Positions 42,965-52,887 of a stretch of DNA of 64,000 nucleotides are shown here, piece by piece. A program made the translations under genes and the position numbers. Under the pieces are notes generated by a model that had not been told where the DNA came from, ran no database searches, and saw only the letters and a list, made by a program, of their open reading frames with translations. Source of the stretch: a bacterium (GTDB taxonomy: Bacteria > UBA8248); the NCBI GenBank assembly GCA_022828125.1, contig JAJEJD010000020.1, forward strand, positions 124,001 to 188,000, given 5' to 3'. Within the stretch, counting starts at the first letter, position 1. The number at the start of each line of letters is the position of its first letter.

Positions 42965-43756
42965 ATGCGGCGGAGTGTATACGCGTTGGCATTCACTGTG
43001 TTCCTTGCAGGGTGCGCCAATTTGCCCCTGTTCAACCCGGAACCCCCTCCCCCGGATACGTCCCGGAGCGCTTCCGGCGCCGCTTCTCCCCAAAAAGAAT
43101 CATCCTCCGCCAAGGAGCGGAACTCGCGCCTTGAGGCCCGATTGGCCGAGTCCACCAGAAAAATCGAGGCGCTTACCAGGGAAATTCGCGACCTGGAAAA
43201 GAAAAACAACACGCTCGAAGCCACCGTGGAAAGGCTGAGGCGGGAGAACATCATCGCCAGGAGTTTCCCGGCTCCCCCACCCGCGCGAAAAGGGATGAAA
43301 ACACCAAAATCCTCTCCCGGAATGCGAGACGCAGCGCCGAAAAAGCCCGGACGAGTGTCCATCACCCCCCAAGCGCTCTACAACAAAGCCTATCGCGCGG
43401 TCCGGGACGGAAAAAACGAGGCGGCCATTCGCGGATTCCGACGTTTCTTGCGCCTTTTTCCCAAAAACCAGTTAGCGCCCCATTCCCAGTTTTGGCTCGG
43501 AGAGGCCTACTACGCGCTCAGGCAATACCCCGAGGCGCTGGATGAATTTCTCAATCTCATCACTAGATACCCCAAAAGCCGCAAGGTTCCGGATGCCTAT
43601 TACAAACGGGGACTCGCCTATCTTCGTCGGAACTTCCCCCTCAACGCCACGCTCGAATTCGAAAAACTGGTGGAAAGTTTTCCCTCGCACCCGATATCGA
43701 AAAAAGCGAGGGTCCAACTCCAAAATCTCAGGCACTACACCCCCCGTAAGCCTTGA
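42965..43756 (+). CDS. YbgF/CpoB-like lipoprotein with coiled coil and TPR repeats
   Basis: A 263-residue protein with a lipoprotein signal, AFTVFLAGC, placing the lipidated cysteine at C17. A proline-rich linker follows, then a coiled coil (about 55-100, LEARLAESTRKIEALTREI) and a C-terminal TPR region (about 138-260) with YNKAYRAVRDGKNEAAIRGF, FWLGEAYYALRQYPEALDEF and KRGLAYLRRNFPLNA. The order matches CpoB/YbgF of the Tol-Pal system, which couples outer-membrane constriction to septal wall synthesis. No tol or pal genes are in the window, so a BamD-like or general scaffold function is the alternative. Confidence 0.82.
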   Translation: MRRSVYALAFTVFLAGCANLPLFNPEPPPPDTSRSASGAASPQKESSSAKERNSRLEARLAESTRKIEALTREIRDLEKKNNTLEATVERLRRENIIARSFPAPPPARKGMKTPKSSPGMRDAAPKKPGRVSITPQALYNKAYRAVRDGKNEAAIRGFRRFLRLFPKNQLAPHSQFWLGEAYYALRQYPEALDEFLNLITRYPKSRKVPDAYYKRGLAYLRRNFPLNATLEFEKLVESFPSHPISKKARVQLQNLRHYTPRKP

Positions 43757-43866
43757 TAGAAATAAATGAGCCACTCTCTCCTCGCCTCTGAACATTTTCC
43801 ATCTCTTGACACGAGATACGGACTCCGTGTTATGGGTTCAGGTATGATGAACGCCGGAGATCGTGA

Positions 43867-45051
43867 ATGAGAACCTCAAACCTCATGGCGCGCTTCGAGA
43901 ATCACGACTCATTGAGCGAAGCCGACGCCTGGCTCGTCTTGCAAACCCTCCCGGGAATGACGCCCGAGCGCCTGAGCCGATTGACCGAAGCGTTTGAGCG
44001 CCCTGCGGAGGCTTTCGAGGCGCCCCCCGACGTGTTCGCGCGCCTTTGCGGCCGGAAAGCGCGTGAAGTTCTCGAAAAGGATTCACCAGTCGATTTGGCC
44101 GCCAAAATCCGTCAGGAAGCCTCGAAAACAGGCGCAGGGATTATCACGCGCGATTCCGCCCGGTATCCTGAACACTTGCGCGAGATTTACGCCCCTCCGG
44201 GCGCGTTCTTTACCGAGGGCGAAATCCTCGCCACGGATCGCCTCGCCGTCGCCATCGTCGGCATGCGGCGCCCGACGGACTACGGGAGGCGGGTGGCGAG
44301 GGAACTTGCGGCCGAACTCGCCGGAAAGGGAATTACCATCGTAAGCGGGCTGGCCTACGGAATCGATGCGGAAGCGCACAAGGCCACGCTCGATGCGGGA
44401 GGCAGAACCATCGCCGTCCTCGGGTGCGGCCTGACCCGGAACTACCCCGCCGAGCACAAGGAACTCAGACAAGAGATCGCCGCCCACGGCGCCGTGGTTT
44501 CGGAATTTCACCTCCGCGCCCACCCCAGGAAAGAGAACTTTCCCCGGAGAAACCGCCTCATCAGCGGCTTGTCCCTCGCGACGGTCGTCGTCGAGGCCGC
44601 GCAGCGGAGCGGCGCGCTCCTGACCGCCCGGCTCGCGCTCGAACAGGGACGCGAGGTGATGGCCGTGCCCGGGCCCGTCCATACCCGGAAGAGCACCGGC
44701 TGCCACCGTCTGCTCAAGGAGGGAGCGCACCTGGTGGAAAATGCGGAAGACATCATCAACGCGCTTCCAGAGTACGCCCGAAATATGCTAGATAGTCCAG
44801 CGCAGATTCGAGTCAAGGGAATGGGACCTGAAGAACCCGGAGTCCGGGAGGTTCCGAAGGCCACGCCGCACCCGAATCTCACGGATGATGAAAATGCGCT
44901 TTTGCGCTTGCTGGAGAATGGAGACAGCACCATAGAGGGCCTGACCCGGAAGCGGGGCCTGCCGGCGCAGGAAGTTTCATCCGCCCTGTTGCGCCTGGAG
45001 CTCGAAGGCCTCGTGAGACAAACGGCCTCGGGACTATACGAACGGGTCTGA
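43867..45051 (+). CDS. dprA: DNA-processing protein DprA (Smf)
   Basis: A 394-residue protein with an N-terminal helical region (LPGMTPERLSRLTEAF). The central Rossmann-like domain shows AIVGMRRPTDYGRRVARELA, IVSGLAYGIDAEAHKATLDA, AVLGCGLTRNYP and RNRLISGLS. A C-terminal winged helix lies at about 333-392. DprA loads RecA on incoming single-stranded DNA in transformation and is retained in many non-competent species. The ATG at 43867 has GGAG 8 bases upstream. The classical dprA-topA order is kept. Confidence 0.96.
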   Translation: MRTSNLMARFENHDSLSEADAWLVLQTLPGMTPERLSRLTEAFERPAEAFEAPPDVFARLCGRKAREVLEKDSPVDLAAKIRQEASKTGAGIITRDSARYPEHLREIYAPPGAFFTEGEILATDRLAVAIVGMRRPTDYGRRVARELAAELAGKGITIVSGLAYGIDAEAHKATLDAGGRTIAVLGCGLTRNYPAEHKELRQEIAAHGAVVSEFHLRAHPRKENFPRRNRLISGLSLATVVVEAAQRSGALLTARLALEQGREVMAVPGPVHTRKSTGCHRLLKEGAHLVENAEDIINALPEYARNMLDSPAQIRVKGMGPEEPGVREVPKATPHPNLTDDENALLRLLENGDSTIEGLTRKRGLPAQEVSSALLRLELEGLVRQTASGLYERV

Positions 45052-45203
45052 TGAACAAGCGGTCGACTCGCCCGTCGACAGGAAATTTCAGATTTGACGA
45101 ATTGGCCCGCGAAGCGCAAGCGCTCGCAATTCGAGGAACAATTGCCGCCCATCAGGTTGTTTCATCCGCAGACGGCGCCCCGAACGACAACCCGTGGGCA
45201 TGA
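45051..45203 (+). CDS. Possible 50-residue protein between dprA and topA
   Basis: The frame starts at ATG 45051, overlapping the dprA stop by one base (TGATG), and ends 7 bases before topA. The sequence starts MNKRSTRPSTGNFRFDELAR and looks like ordinary coding sequence with a helical middle (EAQALAIRGTIAAHQ). No ribosome-binding site other than a weak GGG is seen, so it would depend on coupling. No family is recognised. Confidence 0.4.
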   Translation: MNKRSTRPSTGNFRFDELAREAQALAIRGTIAAHQVVSSADGAPNDNPWA

Positions 45204-45210
45204 GAAATAA

Positions 45211-47742
45211 ATGACCGACAAAAAACCCCCGAGAAAAGCGGCCTCGAAACGCTCTTCATCCAGGAGCAATTCCCGAAAAACCGCGTCCAAGCTCCTGATC
45301 GTGGAATCGCCGACGAAAGTGCGCACCATCCAGAAGTTCCTGGGCGGGGATTTCGACATCCTCGCATCGCGGGGCCACGTGCGGGATTTGATGAAAACCG
45401 GCGAGCGCAAAATGGGAATAGACGTTCAAAACGATTTCAAGGCCGATTACGGCGTCATTCAGGGAAAAGCAAAGACCATCGACCAGTTGCGCAGGGCGGC
45501 TACGGCGGCGAAGGAGATTTATCTGGCCCCCGACCCGGACCGCGAGGGTGAGGCGATTGCCTGGCACATCCAGGAACTCCTCGGGGCTTCCGGGGCCGAG
45601 AGCGAATTTTACCGAGTGACGTTCAACGAGATCACGAAACGGGCGGTGCAGGAGGCGCTCGAGAAACCCGGTCGAATCGATCAGAAAAAAGTGGACGCGC
45701 AGGAGACCCGCAGAAAGCTGGACAGAATCGTAGGCTTCAAGCTCTCCGGTGAAATACTCTGGAACAAGGTCGCTTTCGGCCTCAGCGCGGGCCGGGTGCA
45801 GTCGGTCGCGCTGAAACTGATATGCGAACGCGAAGACGCCATCGAGGCCTTCGAGCCGAAAGAATACTGGAGCATCACGGCGCATCTGGAAAAAGCGGGC
45901 ACTGACCCCCCCTTTGAAGCCAAGCTGCACCGAATCGACGGGAAAGAGGCGGAAATTCCGAACGAAGCCAGGGCGATGGAACTGTCGGAAAAGATTGCCG
46001 CCGGCGCTTTGCGGGTCTCCAAGGTGGAGAAAAAAGAGCGCCGGCGCAGACCGCCCGCTCCTTTTATCACCAGCACGCTTCAGCAGGAAAGTTCCAGCAA
46101 ACTGCGCTACGGCGCAAAAAAGACCATGAGCATCGCGCAGTCATTGTATGAAGGGGTGAATTTAGGGCGCGAAGCGGGCAACGTCGGCCTCATCACCTAC
46201 ATGAGGACGGACTCCGTGCGCCTGGCGCCCGAGTCCATAGCCGCCGCCCGCGCTTATATCGAGACGAAATACGGGAAAGACCACCTTCCCCAAAAACCCA
46301 ACGTCTTCAAGACGAGGGAGACGGCCCAGGACGCGCACGAGGCGATTCGGCCCACCGACGTCGGGCTCACGCCCGATAAGGTGCGGGCTTTCCTGAAACC
46401 CGAACAATTCTCCCTCTACAGCCTCATCTGGAGGCGCTTCCTCGCAAGCCAGATGGCGCCTGCCGTCTACGACCAGACCAGTGTGGATATCACCCAGGAC
46501 CGCCAAGCAGCGGGTGTCGTGAACGAAGAAGAACTTCTCCTGCGGGCAAGCGGTTCCGTATTGAAATTCAATGGTTTCCTGAGGGTATATCAAACCAGTT
46601 TCGAGCCCGGAAACAACGAGGATATCCCGAAAGCCAAGCCGGCCAACTCCGAGCAGGACAGGCTCTTGCCTCCTATCGAGAACGGTGACCCGCTATCGCT
46701 CGTGAAATCCGAATCCGCTCCCACGGGCGTCAAGCCGGAGCAGCACTTCACCCAGCCTCCGCCACGCTATACGGAGGCCTCTTTGGTGAAGGAGCTTGAG
46801 GAAGACGGCGTGGGCCGGCCGAGCACCTACGCGAGCATCCTGGACACGCTGGAGAAGCGCAAATACGTCACCATCGAAAGAAGGCGCAGGCAGTTCACGC
46901 CCTCCTCCCTTGGCCGGGAGGTGAACCGTCTCCTCATCCAGGGCTTTCCCGACCAGATTGACGTGGGCTTCACGGCGAAGATGGAAAAATACCTCGATGA
47001 CATCGAGAACGGGACGACGCCGTGGCTGCCCGTGATGAGAGATTTTTATGACAATTTCGACAGGAAAATCCAGATAGCCAAAAAAGAGTTGCCGAACCTC
47101 AAGACCAAAGGAGAGCCCATCGGCAGGAATTGCCCGGAGTGCGAGCGTGAGCTGGTGAAGAAATTCAGCAAAAACGGCTGGTTCATCTCGTGTTCGGGAT
47201 ACCCGGGCTGTCGTTATTCGGAGGACATCCCCACCGAGAACGAGACCGAGCCGGAAGCGGCGGAAGAGATGGCCCGCATCGAGGAAACCGCCCCGCCCTG
47301 CGAGGAGTGCGGCGCGCCCATGCAGGCGAAACGAGGGCCTTACGGGATATATCTTTCGTGCACCGCATTCCCGGATACCCATAAGAAAAGAAAGGCGCTC
47401 GGCAATGGGCAGACCGCCGCTGCGCCCAAGTCGACCGGTGTGTCCTGTCCCCGTGAGGGTTGCAGCGGTGAGCTGGTGGAGCGGCGTTCGCGCCGCACCG
47501 GGAAGCCATTTTACGGGTGTAATCGCTTCCCGGCGTGCAAGACGGTCGCGTGGGATTGGCCCGTAGCGCAGCAATGTCCCGATTGCGGGAATCCCATCCT
47601 CACCATCAAAACCACCAAGAAAAACGGGAATCAGCTCGTTTGCCCCCAAAAAGAGTGCGGATATGCGGTAGAATGTCCTCCGGAACTCGTCGAGCGGATG
47701 GAAGCCTCGAAAAACGCTACCGCCCAGGAGGCCTCGGCTTGA
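45211..47742 (+). CDS. topA: DNA topoisomerase I (type IA)
   Basis: An 843-residue relaxing topoisomerase. The TOPRIM domain begins KLLIVESPTKVRTIQKFL (about 29-46) with the metal-binding DPDREGEAIAWH. The active-site tyrosine is in LITYMRTDSVRLAP at about Y330. The C-terminus carries four zinc-ribbon-like Cys4 units, starting CPECERELVKKF, CEECGAPMQ, CPREGCSGEL and CPDCGNPI. The N-terminal 28 residues are a basic Lys/Arg/Ser-rich extension. It overlaps trmFO by four bases. Confidence 0.97.
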   Translation: MTDKKPPRKAASKRSSSRSNSRKTASKLLIVESPTKVRTIQKFLGGDFDILASRGHVRDLMKTGERKMGIDVQNDFKADYGVIQGKAKTIDQLRRAATAAKEIYLAPDPDREGEAIAWHIQELLGASGAESEFYRVTFNEITKRAVQEALEKPGRIDQKKVDAQETRRKLDRIVGFKLSGEILWNKVAFGLSAGRVQSVALKLICEREDAIEAFEPKEYWSITAHLEKAGTDPPFEAKLHRIDGKEAEIPNEARAMELSEKIAAGALRVSKVEKKERRRRPPAPFITSTLQQESSSKLRYGAKKTMSIAQSLYEGVNLGREAGNVGLITYMRTDSVRLAPESIAAARAYIETKYGKDHLPQKPNVFKTRETAQDAHEAIRPTDVGLTPDKVRAFLKPEQFSLYSLIWRRFLASQMAPAVYDQTSVDITQDRQAAGVVNEEELLLRASGSVLKFNGFLRVYQTSFEPGNNEDIPKAKPANSEQDRLLPPIENGDPLSLVKSESAPTGVKPEQHFTQPPPRYTEASLVKELEEDGVGRPSTYASILDTLEKRKYVTIERRRRQFTPSSLGREVNRLLIQGFPDQIDVGFTAKMEKYLDDIENGTTPWLPVMRDFYDNFDRKIQIAKKELPNLKTKGEPIGRNCPECERELVKKFSKNGWFISCSGYPGCRYSEDIPTENETEPEAAEEMARIEETAPPCEECGAPMQAKRGPYGIYLSCTAFPDTHKKRKALGNGQTAAAPKSTGVSCPREGCSGELVERRSRRTGKPFYGCNRFPACKTVAWDWPVAQQCPDCGNPILTIKTTKKNGNQLVCPQKECGYAVECPPELVERMEASKNATAQEASA

Positions 47743-49073
47743 GCGAGAGACTGCGTATCATCGGCGGCGGCCTGGCGGGTTGTGAAGCCGCCTGGCAGGC
47801 GGCCAGGCGGGGCGTCGAGGTCGACCTCTACGAGATGCGCCCCCACAAGAAAACCCCTGCCCATGAAACCAGCGGGCTGGCCGAACTCGTCTGCTCGAAC
47901 TCTTTCCGCTCGAATTCCACCGAAAACGCCTCCGGCCTGCTGAAGGAAGAGATGCGAAAACTCGATTCGCTCATCCTGCGGGGCGCGGATTCCTGCCGGG
48001 TTCCCGCAGGCCTGGCGCTGGCCGTCGACCGGGCGTCTTTCAGCAAGGCGATTACCGAAGCAATCGAAAACGACCCGCATATCACCGTCCACAGAGAAGA
48101 AATCCGGGATCTGGAGGATAAAACCCTCACCATCGTCGCCACCGGTCCGCTCACGAGCGATTCCCTCTCCGCGGAAATCGCCCGCCTGACGCAAGGCAAA
48201 TACCTGTATTTCTATGACGCCATCTCGCCCATCCTCTACGCGGACAGCATCGACATGTCGACGGCGTTCATGGGTTCGCGCTACGGAAAGGGCAACGAAG
48301 AAGGCGGCGAGGGCGACTACCTCAACCTGGGGCTCAACGAAACGCAGTATTACCAATTCGTCGAGGATCTGCTCGACGGCGAGAAAATCCCTCTCAGGGA
48401 ATTCGAGCGCGCCATCTATTTCGAGGGCTGCCTGCCCCTCGAAGAAATGGCCGCCCGCGGAAAAGACACCCTGGCGTTCGGGCCGATGAAGCCCGTGGGT
48501 CTGGAGCATCCCGAAACGGGGGAGACCTACTGCGCGGTCGCGCAACTCAGACGCGAGGATTTGACGGGAGATTACTTCTCCATGGTGGGCTTTCAGACCA
48601 GACTGCGCTATCCGGAGCAAAAGCGCATCTTCTCGACGCTCCCTGCTCTCGGGAATGCGCGCTTTTTGCGCTACGGAAGCCTCCACAGGAACACCTACAT
48701 CAATGCGCCGCGCCTGATGCGGATAACCCTGCAACTCAAGCGTCACCCCCATATTTTCATGGCGGGCCAGCTCACCGGCGTCGAGGGATACCTCGAATCG
48801 GCGGCCATGGGCCTGATCGCGGGGATCAACGCGGCCGCTCTCATCCATGGAGAACCCGTTGTTCCTCCGCCCGCAACGACTGCGCTCGGCGCCTTGAACC
48901 GCTACATCATCGAGGCGAATCCGAGGAATTTCCAGCCCATGAACATCAACTACGGCCTCTTCCCGCCCCTGGAAAAGCGCGTTCCAAAAAAAATCAGGAA
49001 AAAGCACGTCACGAATCGCGCCATCGAGGATCTGGAGCAATGGCGGAGCAAACTCGCCTCACAAACAGTCTGA
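47739..49073 (+). CDS. trmFO: Folate-dependent tRNA (uracil-54-C5) methyltransferase TrmFO
   Basis: A 444-residue flavoprotein that makes ribothymidine at tRNA position 54 using methylene-tetrahydrofolate. The N-terminal FAD loop is RIIGGGLAGCEAAWQAARRG. Further family motifs are HETSGLAELVCSNSFRSNS (about 46-64) and AGQLTGVEGYLESAAMGLIA (about 344-363). The start is the TTG at 47739, with AGGAGG 7 bases upstream, inside the topA stop region. TrmFO is typical of Gram-positives, deltaproteobacteria and several other phyla, where it replaces SAM-dependent TrmA, which helps exclude a gammaproteobacterium. Confidence 0.96.
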   Translation: MSERLRIIGGGLAGCEAAWQAARRGVEVDLYEMRPHKKTPAHETSGLAELVCSNSFRSNSTENASGLLKEEMRKLDSLILRGADSCRVPAGLALAVDRASFSKAITEAIENDPHITVHREEIRDLEDKTLTIVATGPLTSDSLSAEIARLTQGKYLYFYDAISPILYADSIDMSTAFMGSRYGKGNEEGGEGDYLNLGLNETQYYQFVEDLLDGEKIPLREFERAIYFEGCLPLEEMAARGKDTLAFGPMKPVGLEHPETGETYCAVAQLRREDLTGDYFSMVGFQTRLRYPEQKRIFSTLPALGNARFLRYGSLHRNTYINAPRLMRITLQLKRHPHIFMAGQLTGVEGYLESAAMGLIAGINAAALIHGEPVVPPPATTALGALNRYIIEANPRNFQPMNINYGLFPPLEKRVPKKIRKKHVTNRAIEDLEQWRSKLASQTV

Positions 49074-49981
49074 GCGAAGCCCGGGGGTTGTTCGAAGCAC
49101 ATCTGCGCGATGAGCGCGACAGTTCGGAGCACACGGTTCGCGCATACGCGGCGGACTTGAAAGACTTCGATGAGTTCCTCACCGATTGGGCGCAAAAACC
49201 GGTTCCGCTCGATGAGATCGACTCTCTTGCCGTTCGCGGCTATCTCGGATTTTTGTATCGCAAGGGCGTCTCTCCGACGACGGTGAACCGGCATTTGTCG
49301 AGCATTCGCAGCCTGTTTCGCTTTTTGAGGCGAGAGGGATACCCCTTGACCGACCCGGCGGGAGAAGTCCCCTCGCCTAAAGAAAACAGGCCCTTGCCGA
49401 CGTTCCTGCCCGTGGATGACGCCGTTCGCCTCATGGAGATGCCCGACACGTCGACCCCCGAAGGCGTCCGGGACAAGGCGATTTTCGAGTTGCTCTACGG
49501 GTCGGGTCTGCGGGTGAGCGAATTGACGGGGCTCAACCACTCGGACTTGAACATGGCGGAAAGACTCATCCGCGTGCGCGGAAAAGGACGAAAAGAGAGA
49601 ATCGTGCCCATCACCAAGGAGGCGGCCAAAGCCGTCACCGGTCATATCGCCCGGAAAGAAACAGACGCACTCGAGGATTCACCCCTTTTCATCAACAAGC
49701 GAAACAAACGGATTTCTCCGGCCTTCGTTCGTTCCATCTTCCGCACGTATGAAAAAAAAGGCGGTTTCAGCTATCATTTCACCCCTCATGCCCTGCGCCA
49801 TACGGCGGCGACGCATTTGCTGGAAAGCCAGGAGGCCGACCTGAGATCGATTCAGGAACTGTTGGGGCACGCGAGCCTCTCCACGACGCAACGATACACG
49901 CAGGTGGATTTCTCGCATTTGCGCGCCGTATACGACGACGCGCACCCCAGGGCGAAGACGCAACAAGAACGAGGACGATAG
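49040..49981 (+). CDS. xerC: Tyrosine recombinase XerC
   Basis: A 313-residue tyrosine recombinase with an N-terminal SAM-like core-binding domain (about 12-97). The catalytic set is complete: R158 (GSGLRVSELTGL), K183, H250 and R253 (HALRHTAATHLL), H277 (LGHASLSTTQRY) and the nucleophile Y286. Its place after trmFO and before hslVU, a conserved core arrangement, favours the chromosome-dimer resolvase XerC rather than a phage integrase. It overlaps trmFO by 34 bases. Confidence 0.93.
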   Translation: MAEQTRLTNSLSEARGLFEAHLRDERDSSEHTVRAYAADLKDFDEFLTDWAQKPVPLDEIDSLAVRGYLGFLYRKGVSPTTVNRHLSSIRSLFRFLRREGYPLTDPAGEVPSPKENRPLPTFLPVDDAVRLMEMPDTSTPEGVRDKAIFELLYGSGLRVSELTGLNHSDLNMAERLIRVRGKGRKERIVPITKEAAKAVTGHIARKETDALEDSPLFINKRNKRISPAFVRSIFRTYEKKGGFSYHFTPHALRHTAATHLLESQEADLRSIQELLGHASLSTTQRYTQVDFSHLRAVYDDAHPRAKTQQERGR

Positions 49982-50530
49982 ATGACGAAACCGGGTGAAA
50001 CCATTCGCTCCACCACCATCCTCGCGCTGCGTTACAAGGGACAAACGGCCCTGGGCGGGGACGGGCAGGTCACCATGGGAAACGCGGCGGTGAAGCACGG
50101 CGCCGTGAAAATCCGGAGGCTTGGCGACGGGAAAGTGCTCGCCGGTTTTGCGGGTTCTGCTTCCGACGCCATCGCCCTGTTCGAGCGATTCGAAGGAAAA
50201 CTCGAAGAATACCGGGGGAACCTCTCCCGCGCCGCCGTGGAGATGGGCAAGGACTGGAGAACGGACAGGGTCTTGCGCCGTCTCGAAGCCCTTCTGGCGG
50301 TGGCGGATGAGGAAACCTCGCTCATCCTCTCGGGTACGGGCGACATCATCGAGCCCGATGACGGCGTTCTCGGAATCGGCAGCGGCGGCCCCATGGCCAT
50401 CGCCGCCGCGCGCGGAATCCTGAGTCTGGAGCCCGACCTCGGCGCAGATGAAATCGTAAAAAAATCTCTGGAAATCGCAGCGGAAATCTGCATCTACACC
50501 AACAGCAACATTACAGTGGAAACCCTTTGA
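49982..50530 (+). CDS. hslV: ATP-dependent protease proteolytic subunit HslV
   Basis: A 182-residue proteasome-like threonine protease. A short propeptide of about 10 residues precedes the processing site [11 protein letters not shown], which exposes the catalytic threonine. [20 protein letters not shown] and the central [20 protein letters not shown] are diagnostic. It forms dodecameric rings capped by HslU. The gene begins directly after the xerC stop and its own stop overlaps the hslU start (TGATG). Confidence 0.97.
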   Translation: MTKPGETIRSTTILALRYKGQTALGGDGQVTMGNAAVKHGAVKIRRLGDGKVLAGFAGSASDAIALFERFEGKLEEYRGNLSRAAVEMGKDWRTDRVLRRLEALLAVADEETSLILSGTGDIIEPDDGVLGIGSGGPMAIAAARGILSLEPDLGADEIVKKSLEIAAEICIYTNSNITVETL

Positions 50531-51888
50531 TGGAAAATCTCACGCCCACACGAATCGTCGAGGAACTCGACCGCTACGTCATCGGCCAGAAAGACGCCAA
50601 ACGGGCGGTGGCGGTTGCGCTCAGAAACCGCTGGCGCAGACAGCAACTCCCGCCTGAGATGGCGGAGGACGTAGCGCCCAAGAACATCATCATGATAGGC
50701 CCCACCGGCGTCGGCAAAACCGAGATCGCCAGACGCCTGGCCAAGCTCGCGAAAAGTCCGTTCATCAAGGTCGAAGCCAGCAAATTCACCGAGGTGGGCT
50801 ACGTAGGCCGCGACGTGGAGAGCATGATTCGCGACCTCGTCGAACTGGCGCGAAACATCGTTCAGGATGAGCAGCGCGAAATCAACAAAGCCAAAGCCCA
50901 GGAACTGGCCGAAGATCGCCTGCTGGACCTTCTTCTGCCGCATCCTCCCGGCTTCGGCGCGATGGATGAGCGCGGCCAATCCCAGGACCCGCTCGGAGAG
51001 GAGAGCTACCAGCGTACGCGGGAGAAGTTTCGCGCCCTGTTGCTCGAGGGAAAGCTCGACGATCGGGAAGTGGAGATAGAAGTGGCGGACAGAGGCCCCG
51101 AAATCCATTTCATGGGCGGAAGCGATCTGGAGCAGATCGGCATCAACATGAAGGAAATCATGGGGAATTTCATGCCCCAGGCCCCGAAGAGCAGGCGCAT
51201 GAAGGTGCCGGAGGCTTTCGAATACCTCGCCCAGGAAGAAGCGGACAAGCTCATCGACTCGGACAGCCTGAACGCCGAGGCCATCGAGCGCACCGAGCAG
51301 TCCGGCATCGTGTTCCTCGATGAGGTCGACAAGGTCGCTGCCCAGAACAACGGCAGAGGAGGCCCCGACGTCTCGCGCGAGGGCGTGCAAAGAGACCTGC
51401 TTCCCATCGTGGAAGGCTCCACCGTACAGACAAAGTACGGCCCGGTGAAGACGGACCACATCCTCTTCATCGCGGCCGGCGCGTTCCACATGGCCAAACC
51501 CTCGGACCTCCTTCCCGAGCTTCAGGGCCGCTTTCCCATTCGCGTGGAACTCGATTCGCTGGACCGCGACGATTTCATACGCATACTCCAGGAACCGGAA
51601 AACGCGCTGGTGCGCCAATACCCCGCCCTTCTGGCGACCGAGGGCGTCAACATCGCGTTCGGGGAAGACGCCGTGAAGGAAGTGGCCGACTTCGCCTTCC
51701 GCATCAACGAGCAGACCGAGAACATCGGCGCCAGAAGACTCCACACCATCATGGAGCGGCTTCTCGAGGAAATTTCCTTCCGGGCGCCCGAGATGTCCGG
51801 CGAAAACGTGGAGATAGACGCCGCCTACGTTCGCGAGCGCCTCACCGACATCGTCGAAGACCTTGACTTGAGCCGTTATATTCTCTAA
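50530..51888 (+). CDS. hslU: HslU ATPase subunit of the HslUV protease
   Basis: A 452-residue AAA+ unfoldase. Walker A is [18 protein letters not shown] (about 56-73), Walker B with its neighbourhood is [14 protein letters not shown] (about 257-270), and the I domain lies between, rich in charged residues. The C-terminal tail ends [11 protein letters not shown], which resembles the conserved HslU tail that inserts into HslV. The ATG at 50530 overlaps the hslV stop by one base; a TTG just before it is in the same frame. Confidence 0.97.
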   Translation: MENLTPTRIVEELDRYVIGQKDAKRAVAVALRNRWRRQQLPPEMAEDVAPKNIIMIGPTGVGKTEIARRLAKLAKSPFIKVEASKFTEVGYVGRDVESMIRDLVELARNIVQDEQREINKAKAQELAEDRLLDLLLPHPPGFGAMDERGQSQDPLGEESYQRTREKFRALLLEGKLDDREVEIEVADRGPEIHFMGGSDLEQIGINMKEIMGNFMPQAPKSRRMKVPEAFEYLAQEEADKLIDSDSLNAEAIERTEQSGIVFLDEVDKVAAQNNGRGGPDVSREGVQRDLLPIVEGSTVQTKYGPVKTDHILFIAAGAFHMAKPSDLLPELQGRFPIRVELDSLDRDDFIRILQEPENALVRQYPALLATEGVNIAFGEDAVKEVADFAFRINEQTENIGARRLHTIMERLLEEISFRAPEMSGENVEIDAAYVRERLTDIVEDLDLSRYIL

Positions 51889-51991
51889 ACCTTCTGCCCC
51901 TCCCCCTTGGCCTTGCGCATCGGGGAAGTGTATATTTCTCGGCTTATGACGAGAGAGCCGTAGCTCATCGTTTCTTTTTGAAGGTTCAGAT

Positions 51992-52867
51992 ATGGAACCA
52001 AGAGACAGGGCGGCGACGCTGATTGAAGCGCTGCCCTACATCCAACAGTTCGCGGGCAAGACCATCGTCGTCAAATACGGCGGCGCGGCCCAGGTGCAGC
52101 CGGAGCTCCACGCCCCCTTCGCCCAGGACATCGTGCTCTTGAAGTATGTGGGGATCAACGTGGTCGTCGTCCACGGCGGCGGCCCTCAAATCGGCGAAAC
52201 CCTCAAGAAAATCGGCAAGACCAGCGAGTTCATCGAAGGCCTCCGGGTGACGGACGAGGAAACGGTCGGCGTGGTGGAGATGGTGCTTTCCGGAGCGACG
52301 AACAAGAGCATCGTGAGGCTCATCAACCGGCACGGAGGGAACGCCGTGGGCCTTTCCGGCTCGGACGCCGGCCTCACGACGGCGAAGAAATTGATCATGA
52401 GCAGAAAAGGACCAGGTGGTGAGGACGTGGAATATGACCTGGGGCGCGTCGGCGAGGTACTGACCATCAAACCCGACATTATTCACCATCTCACGGACGG
52501 CGGTTTCATCCCCGTCATCGCGCCCCTCGGCGTGGGGAAGGACGGCAACGTCTACAACATCAACGCCGATTCGGCGGCGGGCGCAATCGCCGGGGCGCTT
52601 CACGCGGAAAAATTCATCCTCCTGACGGACGTTCCCGGCATTCTTGACGAGGACGATAACCTCATCAGCACCATCAGGCGCGATGACGTCAAAAGGTTCA
52701 AAGAGGAGAACATCATCACCGGCGGGATGATCCCGAAAGTCGACGCATGCCTGGACGCGCTCTCATCGAACGTCACGAAAACCCACATCGTCGACGGCAG
52801 GGTTCCGCACGCGGTTTTGCTCGAAGTGTTCACGGATGAAGGTGTGGGCACGCAAATTGTCAGATAG
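51992..52867 (+). CDS. argB: Acetylglutamate kinase
   Basis: A 291-residue amino-acid kinase catalysing the second step of arginine synthesis. Motifs are the N-terminal TIVVKYGGAAQVQPEL (about 25-40), VVVHGGGPQIGETLKKIG (about 61-78) and the C-terminal ITGGMIPKVDACLDAL. The N-terminal helix preceding the first strand is of the type found in arginine-sensitive, hexameric enzymes, so feedback inhibition is possible but not proven. It heads argB-argD-argF-argG. Confidence 0.97.
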   Translation: MEPRDRAATLIEALPYIQQFAGKTIVVKYGGAAQVQPELHAPFAQDIVLLKYVGINVVVVHGGGPQIGETLKKIGKTSEFIEGLRVTDEETVGVVEMVLSGATNKSIVRLINRHGGNAVGLSGSDAGLTTAKKLIMSRKGPGGEDVEYDLGRVGEVLTIKPDIIHHLTDGGFIPVIAPLGVGKDGNVYNINADSAAGAIAGALHAEKFILLTDVPGILDEDDNLISTIRRDDVKRFKEENIITGGMIPKVDACLDALSSNVTKTHIVDGRVPHAVLLEVFTDEGVGTQIVR

Positions 52868-52887
52868 CTTCTTTTTTGGGGAAAAGC

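Noticed and set aside
41574-42992. A 472-residue minus-strand frame
   Set aside because: It is antisense to RNase G, whose motifs are unambiguous.
47631-49040. A 469-residue minus-strand frame
   Set aside because: It is antisense to trmFO, which has FAD and family motifs.
49040-49981. A phage or integron integrase
   Set aside because: The tyrosine recombinase lies in the conserved trmFO-xerC-hslV-hslU core run with no phage genes or attachment-site duplication, so XerC fits better.
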